From Thozetella sp. PMI_491 (Eukaryota; Ascomycota; Sordariomycetes; Chaetosphaeriales; Chaetosphaeriaceae): DNA of 64,000 nt. The DNA lies in the NCBI GenBank assembly GCA_021432635.1, contig MU270124.1, positions 71,336-135,335 of the forward strand, written 5' to 3'. A program made the translations under genes and the position numbers. Positions 31,667 to 42,770 of this stretch are shown here, piece after piece; position 1 is the stretch's first letter; every line of letters begins with the position of its first letter. Below the pieces are notes generated by a model, which was given only the letters and a program-made list of their open reading frames with translations, made no database searches and was not told where the DNA came from.

Positions 31667-33430
31667 TTATAGACCCCTCAATCGCCTCAAAGCTTGGATA
31701 AGATCCGCAGTGCACGGCGCATTCATCCGTGCCATCTCTAGCTCAAATGACTTTAGAAGCCTCGAATTCGCGCTGATCTTTCCTTCGACAGATGCGCTGG
31801 AGCCAAAGTTTGCTGACACGACGAGCGCGGCGGTAAACACCGCCATAGATGACCATATAGGAAGGGAATCTGTAGGCAGACTCTCGCAGGTGTCCAAAAC
31901 CTGCCATGCCAAGGCGATTGCGTCCTTTGTCTGCTCGGTAGGGACTGAGGCGTGTCTCTTTTTGCAGTAGGCGCGTGGTGTCCCGTTCATCCAGGGCTCG
32001 TACTTGGCCGAGGCGAAAAGAGATGGTATATCCGGCACTGCAAGGTACATGTTGCTGAAGAGATAGAGCAGCCGTGTTTCTTCAGAAACGTTCTCCATGT
32101 ACGTCTGCCTCCAGCTTTCTAGCTCGGAAAGGTACCGTTTCTCGCATTGTAGTAGCTCCGTTGCAAAGCTGAACGGGATGTGGGAGGTGAACGTAGGCGT
32201 CGTCGAGGAGCTCTCGGCAGTGGTAGCGCCCAGCGATACCTTGAGAGAGTGCACATGGGCAAAGATGGTCGTAAGTTTAATAATAGCGTCCCTTTGCACC
32301 TGTTCCGCTGGTTGGTGATTAGAGATGCTTGCATCCTTGTCCCTTTGTGGTAGCAAGAATTTAGGGTCACTGCCGGCAAAGGTTGCCGGCTCGCCGTAGT
32401 GAATAGCTCGAAGCAGGTCCACCAGCCTGAAGTATGCCAAAAGAGACCTTGCGCCGCGGATTATGCGTCAGCACCAAGTCACCGAAGAACAATGGGCTGG
32501 AGATACTAACCTGCTGTATTGGGCAGCGAGGTCCTGTTCGTGCTGATGCGACTGATCAGTGTAGGTAAACTGGCGCAAAAGTCTTGACACGGCCTAGGTC
32601 GAAAGCGCCTATTAATTTGTGATGGGGAACATGTAGATGCGGCGTTCTTACCGTTTCGACATATCCATGTGCCAAGCTTGCCCTTTTCCAAACCAGCATA
32701 TCAGAGCTTAGGACGGCATATGTCTCCAGCAGAACCCACTGCCGACGTGTTTATTAGCTGACCAGACTTGAAGTGCGGAGAGAAAGGGAGAAAGACGCAC
32801 AGCTTTGATGAGATCCAGGCTCCTAGCCTCGCGGTTGTCCACTTCCAGCTTGCCCGTCATGAGCCGGATCGAGTCGTGCCAGTAGCTAGATGACACGTCG
32901 ACAGGCTCCTTCAGCAGGAGGGATCCGATGGAGGCCATAGCCAACGTGAGGTACTGCGGCCGCGGGCTGCGCACGAACAACGAGATGGGTATGTCTTGGA
33001 GGAACGGAGTTCTGGCCAGAAACCCCTCGGCGCATTTGTTTACCAGTTGCTCCACTGGGCCTGGAGCGTGGGATGTTGAGAATAGCCCCGCGGGCCAGAA
33101 AAGCTGGGCTCGGAGAAGGAAGTTAGCGACTGCAGAAAAGACCTGGTTCGGAACGATGGTTTGTCGTACCGGCTCTATGAGCTTGGCCTGCGATAGCGCA
33201 TGGTCGATGGTCCCGTTCATTGCCTCGGGCATGAGGTGTTGTCTTCGGGACTGACTTTCGGCGAGCACGGCTTGGCGAAAAGCAGGCAAGGAGTCTAGTT
33301 CCAGTGGACTGTAGGCATCGGCGGCGTCGTTGGCCGAGGGATTGCGGTCGCCTGGCCATGAACCCTCTGGTGCTCCCGGAGCTGAAAGCGCTGCATCGCG
33401 AGTCGAGCGCGTCTCCCGGGTGGGCGGCAT
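31667..33430 (-). CDS. fungal_trans-type regulator lacking a DNA-binding domain
   Basis: Four exons (33430-32801, 32738-32652, 32593-32511, 32426-31667) give 519 residues with closed phases. The sequence resembles the middle homology region of fungal regulators: SPRPQYLTLAMASIGSLL, then LDLIKAWVLLETYAVL, then LLRQFTYTDQ. No zinc cluster or C2H2 finger is found before it. The N-terminal about 60 residues are polar and Pro/Ala-rich, and only about 400 bp separate its ATG from that of the divergent regulator at 33834. A missed upstream exon with the DNA-binding domain would have to fit in that space; I see none. It may be a partner or modulator of the divergent two-finger regulator. Confidence 0.75.
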
Positions 33431-33833
33431 TCTCACCGGCCTGGGAAGGGGATGTCAGGGCACCACCCGAATTGGGTTGGAGAGGCTCCACTGCAGGTCA
33501 TCTTCAGTCTGTCATTAATAAAGGGGAGGCTACCGTAGGGCGACTCAGGGTGTACATACACTGTACCTTAAGTATCCCTACCCCGCACGCCCCAAGCAGG
33601 TGCCCCAACCGTGCCCCAACACCAGCCGGGACCAAATTTGCGGGGTGCCAGAGCGGAGTTGTGCCCCGTGCCACCCTCTGTTGGGGGTTGCTACAGGGGC
33701 CCAGCAGAGTAATTTTCCCCGTCTCTCCCCCACCTTTGTTTGGCATTCATCCATCCTCCTACGTACGGCTCATCACCCCGAATTTCTGGCCGCTCCGGCG
33801 AAATGCTATGCATTGAAGATCTTAACGACTCTA
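33431..33833. promoter_or_regulatory. divergent promoter between two regulators
   Basis: 403 bp shared by both regulator genes. Rich in CCCC/GGGG runs, including GCGGGG-type elements near 33580 and 33640 that fit SYGGRG, the consensus of CreA/Mig1-type repressors. Confidence 0.5.
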
Positions 33834-36539
33834 ATGGATCCATCGCAGACGGACCCGAACCCGCGTGCTGAGGACAGGGCTTCGGTGTCCTCCAAATTCG
33901 TCGTAAGTTCAAACAACCCACTCCGTGCAAGAAGTTTAACCTGCATCATTTCGAGGCCTAGGCCCTTCCAACGCTGACGGTTACGAACGATAGTGCAGCG
34001 TCTGCCACCGCGGCTTTGCTCGTCGAGAGCATCTCATGCGCCATGAGCGCATACGTGAGAGCTTCCTTCCTGGCTCAGACGGCGCGCTCTATGCTAAGCA
34101 GCCGCAGACACGAACGAGGCGCCCTTTGGGTGCGAGGGCTGTGGCCAGCGCTTCCGGCGGCAGGATGTGTTCCGCCGCCATTTAACAGGTCCTTGCGCAG
34201 CTAGCCGGCAGGCGCTGGAGAAAGGAAGACAGAGAGCCTCAAGGGCTTGCAACCAGTGCAGGGTGCAGAAGCTCAAGTGCGACGGAAACGTGCCTTGCCG
34301 TCGTTGCGCCGCAAAGTCCAGACAATGTGTGTTCGGCTCTGCCCTAGACCGGCAGCCGTCCCCGGAAGAGATGCACGGCGGATTGCCACTGGGTGAGGAA
34401 GCTACGAGCTCCACCGCTGCGACAGGATCGGACCGCACACGACGACAGCAGTCAGCATCTCCCGACCCGCGCGAGTCGGTATCACGGGAGGAACATGGAT
34501 CGGCGATGGCCCTGGATGACGAGGATTCGCTTCCGCAGCAACAGAGCCGTCTTTCGTTCCCGTCACCTCTCGAATCCGACCCGCTTCCTCCGGTATCCAT
34601 GGCCCATTTCTTGCAACCGAACCAGCAGGCACTAGGCCCCTGGGATGCATCACACTTAGGTGCAGTGCTCGACCTACCCGACGCATCCTATGACTTGGCC
34701 CTAGACTTTGCACTATGGGCGAATCCAACCGAGGTAAGAAAGGCACACGCATATCCCTCGAGCCAGAAGCTCAGAAATTGCAGAATTACTACCCGTTTTC
34801 TCTCACCCTTGATTCAGAGAACGACTTCTCTGTGGCAACGGACACCCAGGGTCTGCCCTATTCGCCGGATAACCCGCAGTTCCCGGCCGAGTCTCAGGCC
34901 GGTAGCCGTGCAAGCCCGGCGCCAGGTGCCCCAGGCCTTGGCTACCGAACCCCAAACCGAGGTGGCCTGCCTCAGTGGCTACATCAGTTGCCTCCCAATA
35001 TCCAAAGCCACGACACGCACATAGTGCAGGCTTTCCTCGAGGAGTTTCTGGCTAACATGGATGCGATCTTCCCGACGTTCAGCGCGTCCACAGTCAGCCT
35101 GAATACGCTCCCTGACTTGATCTTAGCTATGGCTGCCGTCGGGGGTCTTTTCAGCAAGGTAGAAGGTAGCTTCCGAGTTGCCATGAGCCTGTATACCGAT
35201 GCAAGGCGGCTCGCCACTGGCCGAGTGAGTCTCCCGCTCTACACCCCACGCGCTTGTCTCTTCGCCCTGCTGATCTCTCCGCCAACAGGTCTGGTCAGAG
35301 GACGCGTTGTCGAAAGGTCAATACATTGATCTCATACGCGCAGTATGAACTCGCCGCTCCTATACCGCTCCCGCTTTTGACTCATGTGAAGTAGCACATT
35401 TGTATTGAGATCTTCGGTCTCTGTAGCGGGGACCCTAGGAGTCTTGAATGCTCCGAGGCATGCCACCGGCACCTCGTCCAGGTGAATACAGATATTCCGT
35501 GCATCCAGATGTAACGCTGACAGAGTTACTTGTTCCAAGGTTCTAGAAAATTCTAATATCGCAGATCTGGATCCGCTGATGCCTCCAGAAGACTTCGACG
35601 AACGCCTAAAGTACATACCCTCATGCCCGGTCACAACAGACACGTGGAAACCTTGCTAACACGCCATACAGACTGCTAATAAGCATATATGTCCTAGAAT
35701 CTTACTACGTGGTCCTTCTACAGCGAGCCCCCTGTGTGTCCGGAATGCCCTTATTTTCCCGTCTTGTCGACATAGGCCGCAAGGGCGACGCATCCCCTAT
35801 ATCCATACCGGCGAGCGCTGCCTCCAGATTACTCGAGGCAGCGCTCAACCCCCATTTAGCATTGGAGAAATCGCCAAGCAGACTCGCCATTGCTTTTTGT
35901 CTGAGTTCTTTAGCCTTGCTTTCGTGGCATGCACAGTCTGACAAGGACTCTGCCTCGCCTCTCCCCGCCCTCTGGAGACGAGAGCATATCGAGCTGGCTC
36001 TGCATCGATGGTTCCAGTCTTGCCAGAGCGACGCGTGCCGCTCGGAACTATCGCTACGTATCTTATTCCACATGACTTACCTCAGCCTGCACCTCGACAT
36101 GGATCAGGTGCATAAGTTTGTCGCCGCGCGCCTTCGCCTACCCGGCCACGGCCATGGCGCATGGGAGGCTCTCCGCGAGTGGGAAAGTTCGCCGTGCGGC
36201 CAAACTGCCCTACCGCACGCCTCTGGGCTACTACAAGCGGCAACTAAACTAGTCATCTTTCCGCTCCAACCGGAGATGGTCCAAGAGACCACCCCTACAA
36301 GAAGTCCTCCGTGGAAACACGGAGGACTTATCGCAGAGGCGCCACACATCGCTGTCAGTATTTACTCCGCTTCCTTACTTCTCTGGGTCTCGGATGTTAT
36401 CAAAGATACCCAACATACCAATGCCGGCCACAACTATCTGGAGGGAGGCGTCCATCTGTTATCCCACCTGAATTCTAGAATGGCGAGAAAGCTCTGCCGC
36501 ACACTCATCCGCCTACATTCCACACCGCACAACAGGTAG
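33834..36539 (+). CDS. C2H2-C2H2-Zn2Cys6 transcription factor
   Basis: Eight exons (33834-33902, 33994-34054, 34108-34733, 34820-35224, 35289-35342, 35395-35481, 35540-35610, 35672-36539) give 746 residues; phases close throughout. Exon 2 encodes a C2H2 finger (CSVC, then HERIH completed by exon 3). Exon 3 encodes a second finger (CEGC..RRHLTGPC, a C2HC form) and then a complete Zn2Cys6 cluster (CNQCRVQKLKC, CRRC, final C of SRQC). The fungal_trans domain follows, with IEIFGLCSGDPRS and LISIYVLESYYVVLLQRAP. Such double DNA-binding regulators are a known but uncommon fungal type. It is the best candidate for specific activator of the ring-cleavage genes. The two small exons at 35289 and 35395 are easy to miss. 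Confidence 0.85.
36302..36329. repeat. perfect inverted repeat within coding sequence
   Basis: Two 12-bp arms (36302-36313 and 36318-36329) with a GAAA loop could form a stable hairpin in DNA or mRNA of the regulator gene. Confidence 0.8.
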
Positions 36540-36639
36540 CACAGTAGCCCGATCAATAGAACTTTAATGCGAAGGAGAAGTGCGAACAGCGGAGTACCAG
36601 GATACATGAAGAGGATCGAATTGCGAACCCGTAGCTATC

Positions 36640-38229
36640 TTACAGTAGCCTTCCTCGAAGGTGTCGTAGCCCATAATAAGCGGCAGCAAGACCGGCAATG
36701 CCCACCACTGCGCCCACCGTCTTGACCGCGTATTCTACCTGCACGAAGAAGTCGATCCGACCGCCGGGGTGCTCCGGCTTTAGTTCTGGAATGGTTGATT
36801 CGTATGACCTACGAATTTCCTCGATGGAATGCAGGCGTAGAGCCTTGCTGGCATGCTGGACAAGGCGACGCTCCGAGAACAGCGCGGATGCAAAGAGGGT
36901 TGTTGCAGGAGTCTCGAGCACCGTGCCTGTAAAAACCCAGGTTAGAATTGGCGCAGCCGTCTCTTCTCATTGGTCTCTCAGGATACTTGCCCGCGGGCTG
37001 CACTGATGTCGGGATTGTCTTGGTGGCAAATGCCCTCGACGACGTCCATAATTCCATGTATTTGGCAACCCCTGTCGGGCCCGAGTCGAACACCGTAAGC
37101 TGCGATACGTCGCCCAAAAGACCAATTCCGTCGATGGCCTGCTCCATCGAGCTTGCTCGGATGAGAAGCAAAGACGAGTGCTCTCGCGCCCACGCCAGCG
37201 CCTTCTGGAAGTCCGGGGACCCATCCTCAGGGTTGCTGGCATCAAGTGAGAACACTCCCTTCGAGATGCGAGTGTATCCTTTCAGATCCACAGGAGCATC
37301 TGCTCCCAGGTCAACTGTACTATTTGCTCTGTCGACTGCCTGCTGGATACTGTGAAAGTTGTTGTTGTGGACGAAAACAGCGTCGAGACCGTCAAACTGG
37401 CGCACGCCAGCCCTAGCATTTTCGACGAGCTGCTGCCCGATGTCTCGTGCATCGATGGAGGCATCCGGCACCACAGCCAGGCTGTAGCCGACAGAATTTG
37501 AAACGAAGGTGGCGCGGGAGGAAGCCAGGAGTGCCGCCCATCCAGCTGGTTCACGGTCTCCAAATAGAGTTAGCTATAGCCGACCCGTGAAAGGTGAGCT
37601 GTGAACAGGGTCACGCTCTTACCGCAGATTAGGACATGGTCGACGTCGAGCTCGGGGATCTCTGAGCCAACACACGACACCAAGTGCAAGGCAAACTGGT
37701 CAAGGTAAGCAATGGCCTTTCGCTGTATCAGTTCAAAAGCCGTATCCTTGGAGACCGTCGCGAGGACCACGGCGTTTCCGGCCGCGATCGAGGCTGCAAG
37801 CGGAGCCACGGCGTATCGAAAGATGTTTTCCGCATTGGCAATGATGAGCGACACTCCAAGAGGACGGGAGGCGATGTGAACCTTGTCGCTTTTCGGCTTT
37901 TGGCCGTTTGCCGACTGCACGGTCTTGATGTGTTCCGCCAGGTCGAGCTGTGTAATCGCCAACTCACGCTCCCAGACAAGCTTGCTCCTCCCCGAGGCTA
38001 GCAACCCAAGCGTTAGCAGGGAGTTCAACACGATCCAACGCAGGAGCATCACGGTTGGTGAGCCGTCTGTACCATTCACTAGTAGGCTGATAATCTCGTC
38101 TCGATTGTCCAAAAGGAGCTTAGAGAGGCCGTGAAGCTGTCGTAAAGCCCAATTCTTGTCCGCCACGGTAGCATTGAAGAGCCACGATGCTCTCGCCGTA
38201 GCAATGGCGGATGCTAAATCACCGGCCAT
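36640..38229 (-). CDS. aldehyde dehydrogenase-like protein without catalytic residues
   Basis: Three exons (38229-37623, 37557-36991, 36926-36640) give 486 residues. The first intron is GT-AG; the second only fits as a GC-AG intron (donor GCAAGT), which joins QPAG to TVLETPATT in frame. The ALDH-type cofactor region is visible (RPLGVSLIIANAE, LAASIAAGNAVVL, ELDVDHVLIC). In active enzymes the next region has a catalytic Glu (ELGGK) and a Cys (GQxC). Here these places read SNSVGYS and AGVRQFDG, so both residues are absent. The C-terminus carries a likely membrane anchor (VGAVVGIAGLAAAYYGL). It is probably an inactive or repurposed relative. Divergent from the extradiol dioxygenase. Confidence 0.78.
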
Positions 38230-38692
38230 ATTTTGGCCGTGTGCTTGACCCGTGTTACTGCCGAACAAGAGTCTGATAGGTTAGCACGGGGAATGTCCGC
38301 ACACAAGCGAGACGTAACAAGAAGGGGGCATTGTTAAATCAGCACGCCACCGAGAGAAATTGGCGCGGCCTCCATGGGCCCATGCATGTGCTATGGCTTC
38401 CATCCAGCTGTCCCGGGGTACACTGGCACTGGCTCCCCACGCGGGCCGACATGTGTGGGGTTCCGCCGCCATCTCCGGTGGGGACGCCCCGACAGGCGGT
38501 GGCGTCTCCGGACTGTACTGTACAACCAAGGATTCATGCCCTGCGCCGAAAAAGAAATTGGGGGCGACCCTCACCAGCTTAACTGAAAGCTGGAATCACC
38601 GCCGACATGATAGGCCCGAGGAGTCTCATATGTCACTTGTCTTCCTAGCCACTTTGCTGTGATAGTGTACCTCCGCAAACGAAGTCACAAAC
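38230..38692. promoter_or_regulatory. divergent promoter: ALDH-like / extradiol dioxygenase
   Basis: 463 bp. Several SYGGRG-type (CreA/Mig1-like) elements cluster at 38412-38490, including GTGGGG at 38455 and 38478. No TATA box is obvious. Confidence 0.5.
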
Positions 38693-39709
38693 ATGCCTCC
38701 AACCAATGCCCCCAGACCGCGACTCGCGCCTGTCCTTTTTGCTTCTCACGGGTCCCCTTGGATGTGCTGCAAGGAGTCAGCTTCTTCCGAATGGTGGGCC
38801 AAGGTTCGTTGGAATCACCGCCCTCCGGCGTTACACATGCTGGAACGACCGCTTACATTGTTTACTTGCTAGTTTGGCCAAGAGGCCTTCGCTGGCGGTA
38901 TAAAAGGCGTGGTCTTCATCGGTGCCCACTGGGAGGAACTGGGAGATCGTATCCGGATCGCCACCAAGTTCGATCCGGCCAAGGTGCAGATGGATATGGT
39001 GCCGCGGGCCTATTGGGAAAAGTATCCCATTAACGTGTCGGAAGAGCTGGCCGGTACCGTCATGGACCTTTTGCGCGAACACCAGTTCACCGACGTTGAA
39101 GCCGATCCGACGTTCGACTGGCATGACGACACCATCACGCCGGCCCGCTGGCTATTCCCCGAAGGCACTCCTCCCTCCACCGTCGTCAGCTTGAACGCCC
39201 GCTACAACCCGGTCTTCCACGTCCGAATCGGGCGGGCCTTGAGCAAACTCCGAGAGGCCGGCATCCTCATTATTGGAACTGGCGGCGCAGTGCACAATCT
39301 CTATAGGAATAATTGGGGGCCGATGCTGACGAAAGGCGACAACTTTCAGATTGGCAGTACCCCGGCGAAGTGGGCTACCGACTTTGAGTGGGCAGTCAGC
39401 GACGTGATCAAAACCTGCAAGGTAATGGCTGCGAGCCCTTCATCTCGATCTTTCTGCGTCCTGCTAATCAGTCCTCAGGGCCCTGCTCTCCCGGGGGCCC
39501 TGGTGCGCCTCACCCAGAGTCCTGGATACAAGGCTGCCCACCCGACTGACGACCACTTCTTTCCGCTCCTGGTGGCGGCGGGCGCTGCATCGGATGGGGC
39601 TGAGCAAGGTCGACTCATGGCCCAGACTTGGGAACTCCAACATATGTGCAATAACCAGTTCGCATGGGGAAGCTGGGAAAGTTCGCCTAGTGTACCCGTG
39701 GCCATGTAG
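38693..39709 (+). CDS. LigB-type extradiol ring-cleavage dioxygenase (DODA-like)
   Basis: Three exons (38693-38803, 38873-39421, 39479-39709) give 296 residues. The second intron has no in-frame stop and could be misread as coding. Metal-site motifs of class III extradiol enzymes are present: His in ASHGSPW (about 20), His in FIGAHWEE (about 53), His in GGAVHNL and HPTDDHFFPLLVA near the C-terminus. The family (LigB, 4,5-DOPA dioxygenase) uses Fe(II) or Zn(II) and O2 to open catechol rings next to the hydroxyls. It is the key ring-opening candidate of the region. It sits between the ALDH-like gene and a FAD monooxygenase that could make its catechol substrate. Confidence 0.88.
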
Positions 39710-40294
39710 AAGCTTTTAAGGGCTATCACTCGAGGCACGCTCCCTGATTCCGCCATCTAAATGGAGAGCATATCTTATAAATTGATAAATCCTTAGCTCT
39801 TAGAAATATGTAAGAATTAGTTCAAACTTGCATCCATATCGCTGTGGAGCCTAGAGGACCAAGTGATGGAGCATCACGAGTACCATTAGAAAGTCTATTC
39901 TCTCCAGCATATTGGGTGCAAGTACTTTCGAGCAACCATCCCAGTTAGTAGGGAAATTTAATCAAGAGAGCAGCAAGTATTCCGATGCTCGCGGTAGTAA
40001 TAGTGAGCCAGCCACCTCAGCTGGGGTTCCGATGGAGCTGCCTGGCCTCCCCGCTGCGGCGCCTTTGGGAGTGTGGCGTGAGGCAACCCCGGAAATTCGG
40101 CAGGGAAGTGGGGAGGCTAGAGTTGCTCCTTCTATAAACAAGCAGAACGAACTCGAAGGTATCATTTACTATATTGCTATCCCTATCTTAGGTTGCGAGG
40201 TATGGTAAGCGTGGCATTACGACACACAAAAAAGTGAATATATGAACGAGCATTCTCTAGCCTCTGCTACACTTCTTGAGCAACCTGGGACAAA
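39710..40294. other. intergenic, about 0.58 kb
   Basis: Between two plus-strand genes. Contains CTGGGGTTCCG at about 40020 and no coding signal that I recognise; likely promoter of the monooxygenase. Confidence 0.45.
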
Positions 40295-42081
40295 ATGGAC
40301 GCGAGATCCCACGTACTTCAAGTGGCAGTTGTTGGGGCGGGTATTGCTGGCCTCAGCTCGGCCATCAGTCTCTCTCGAGGTGGCCACAACGTCGAGGTGA
40401 GCATATATGCCATTTACCTCATACCACTCTCGGGAATGTTCACATAGCGTATTTATCTGACATTGGAAGTAGATCTACGAGCGATCTAGCCTCGCAAACG
40501 AGGTCGGAGCGGCGATCCATGTTTGTCCCAATGCATCGCGAATCTTGAAGCGCTGGGGGTTCGACTTTGAGTTGGCCAAAGCCGTTCTTGTGAAAGAGGT
40601 AAGATTCTTTCGCCTCTCTCTTCGGATATATTCTTAACTTAGACACGTATAGGGACGTGTCGTCAATGCCACAACCCTAGCTGCGTCATACTCCATGAGC
40701 TACGACAGGCTGAAGGATCAATATGGCTCGCCTTGGTACTTTCTCCATCGGGTCGACCTCCACAACGAGCTCAAGCGCCTAGCCTTGGCCCCCGGAGATG
40801 CATACCCGGCTGCAAAACTTTTTCTAGGGACAGAAGTCGACACAGTAGATTGCAGCACTGGTACTATCACACTCCGAGACGGAAGAAGGACTCAGAAAGA
40901 TCTGATTATTGCGGCGGACGGCATCCACGTGAGTTGCCGTTTCATGACGATGATGCAACGCTAATGCCTTGCTTTCCGTTTTACTCAAGTCGACCATAGC
41001 TAGCACTGTCAATGGATCGAGCATTCCCGCGACCGAGACTGGGCAGTCGGCGTTTAGGTTCTTGATCCCAACCCAGAAGCTAATCGAAGCAGGGCTGGCC
41101 GACACGCTCTTTATCAACAGCGACTATGGCATGTCTATCGCGGCAGATGCTACTCGCAGGCTAGTGTGGTACCCTTGCAGAAGGTATGGGCCCCAACGTA
41201 CACAGCGCGTAGTATCGAATCTTGACACTGCCCACAGGGGCGAGCTACAAAACTTTGTCGGCATCCACCCAAGTCGTCCTGATGATTGTGGCTCTGACGG
41301 TAGATTCCTTACTTGGTTGAGGGCTCAAATGTGAGCTATCTAACCTGTACGCAGCATGGAATATCGGCGCCAATGTCGACAGTATCTTGCACGAATACCA
41401 ATCCTTTCACCCAGACCTCGTCAAAGCATGCAGGTAAGTCGTCTTGCAAGCTTGTCGGGGCAGCAGCGGGTTTGATCGATAACACGACATGAAGCCTGGC
41501 CAAAGACCCGAAGCTATGGAAATTGCTGTATCGTTCTCCAATTCCCACGTGGTACAGAGGCAAGGTAGCACTCGCGGGTGATGCTGCCCATCCAATGCTT
41601 CCTCGTAAGTTCGTGCATTATGGACTCGCTCCTAAGCTCTTGCCAATTACTTTTGCTAATCTGAAGTTTTAATAGACCAGGGCCAAGGTGGAGCACAAGC
41701 AATAGAAGACGCTGCTGCCTTCGGGGCCCTCTTTGCGTCCACTTCTTCAGTTAATGATGTGACTGAGAGGCTAGGGATGTACCAAGAAGTAAGGAGAAGG
41801 CGTGCTGCCGCCATTCAAATTTTCTCAAATGCTGGCCAAGATCAAGCAGAGAAGATTCAGGAGGAGGCGAGGCAGTATGTTGACGGACACGTTCCCAGTG
41901 AGTCTCGTGTCTTTATGCGGGCATGGCTTTTCCTATCATACCTGGGTAAAAAAGCTGACCAATACGCGTAGCTAACCAAGCCGAGTTTCACAAGTTTAAT
42001 TTTGGGCACGATGTAGTTGCCGCGTGCGAAGAAATGCTAGCGCAGCTTGGAACAGGAAGGCTGAGCAAGGATAAGCCTTGA
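40295..42081 (+). CDS. FAD-dependent monooxygenase, salicylate hydroxylase-like (nine exons)
   Basis: Nine exons (40295-40396, 40473-40598, 40653-40928, 40990-41183, 41238-41299, 41355-41433, 41495-41604, 41676-41897, 41972-42081) give 426 residues with all phases closed. [13 protein letters not shown] and YERS form the FAD-binding start. The DG motif is IIAADGIHS, split by an intron, and the GD motif is [18 protein letters not shown]. It belongs to group A flavin hydroxylases that convert phenolic acids to catechols. Its place right after the extradiol dioxygenase on the same strand suggests consecutive steps: hydroxylation, then ring cleavage. It is distant from the intronless enzyme at 27069. 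Confidence 0.88.
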
Positions 42082-42419
42082 TATATATGACATGATTACG
42101 AGTTCTGAGAGCCGATTGAGTCCGTCATCGGCCATGACTGCTCATTTACGGACCTCTCAGACTCCTATAGTTCAAGCAACAGCCAGACATCAATATTGTT
42201 TCAGAGTCGCTACCACTCTTCAGGACTCCTGTTCCAATCCACAAGATTTATAAGCAGTGTTTTCTCAGCTTATGCATCACGCCCCCGCCAATGGGTGAGT
42301 TGCTTCAGTACTCAACTCCTTACCGCCATTCTCTCTTCTCTGCGCCCTGGCCCCTTGGCCACTGGTCCGGGCCTGAAACGCAGCTCGCTCCACAGTACAA
42401 CCGAGTATATGGCAAATTG

Positions 42420-42770
42420 TAGGCACTCGAAGTATCTCATCAGGGTGGGCCTTTCTCTAATTAGCTGATTGTTGGCCTGTTACGGAATAACCTAGGTCCT
42501 ATGACGTTATGCACAATACCTGGCGCCTCGGCCCTAAATCCCCAGGCGATTATCATGCAGCCCGACTGGCAGCAACATGCGGAAACTGGCCTCGTTGGAC
42601 CAAGCCGGAGGAGATAACAACTGTGAGTCCGGCACCTATTATAACTCATCTCGGCACTTGTTTGACATGTGCTCACTATTCTCCAAGCCTATCCTCACTC
42701 TCGCTACCAACAACGCCATATTTGGCTCCATTATTCCTATTGACCTAGGGGAACTGCTTAGACACCCATA
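42420..42770 (+). pseudogene. possible relic of an alpha/beta hydrolase C-terminus
   Basis: If two short GT-AG introns are removed, the plus strand reads GDYHAARLAATCGNWPRW and then TTPILTLATNN. This loosely resembles the C-terminal TAP-like region of secreted fungal alpha/beta hydrolases (IRLACxGW .. PILFxxNTxD), but no start, catalytic motif or continuous frame is seen. Very uncertain. Confidence 0.2.

Noticed and set aside
38230-38268. Upstream extension of the ALDH-like protein
   Set aside because: The extension starts on TTG; the first ATG is at 38229.
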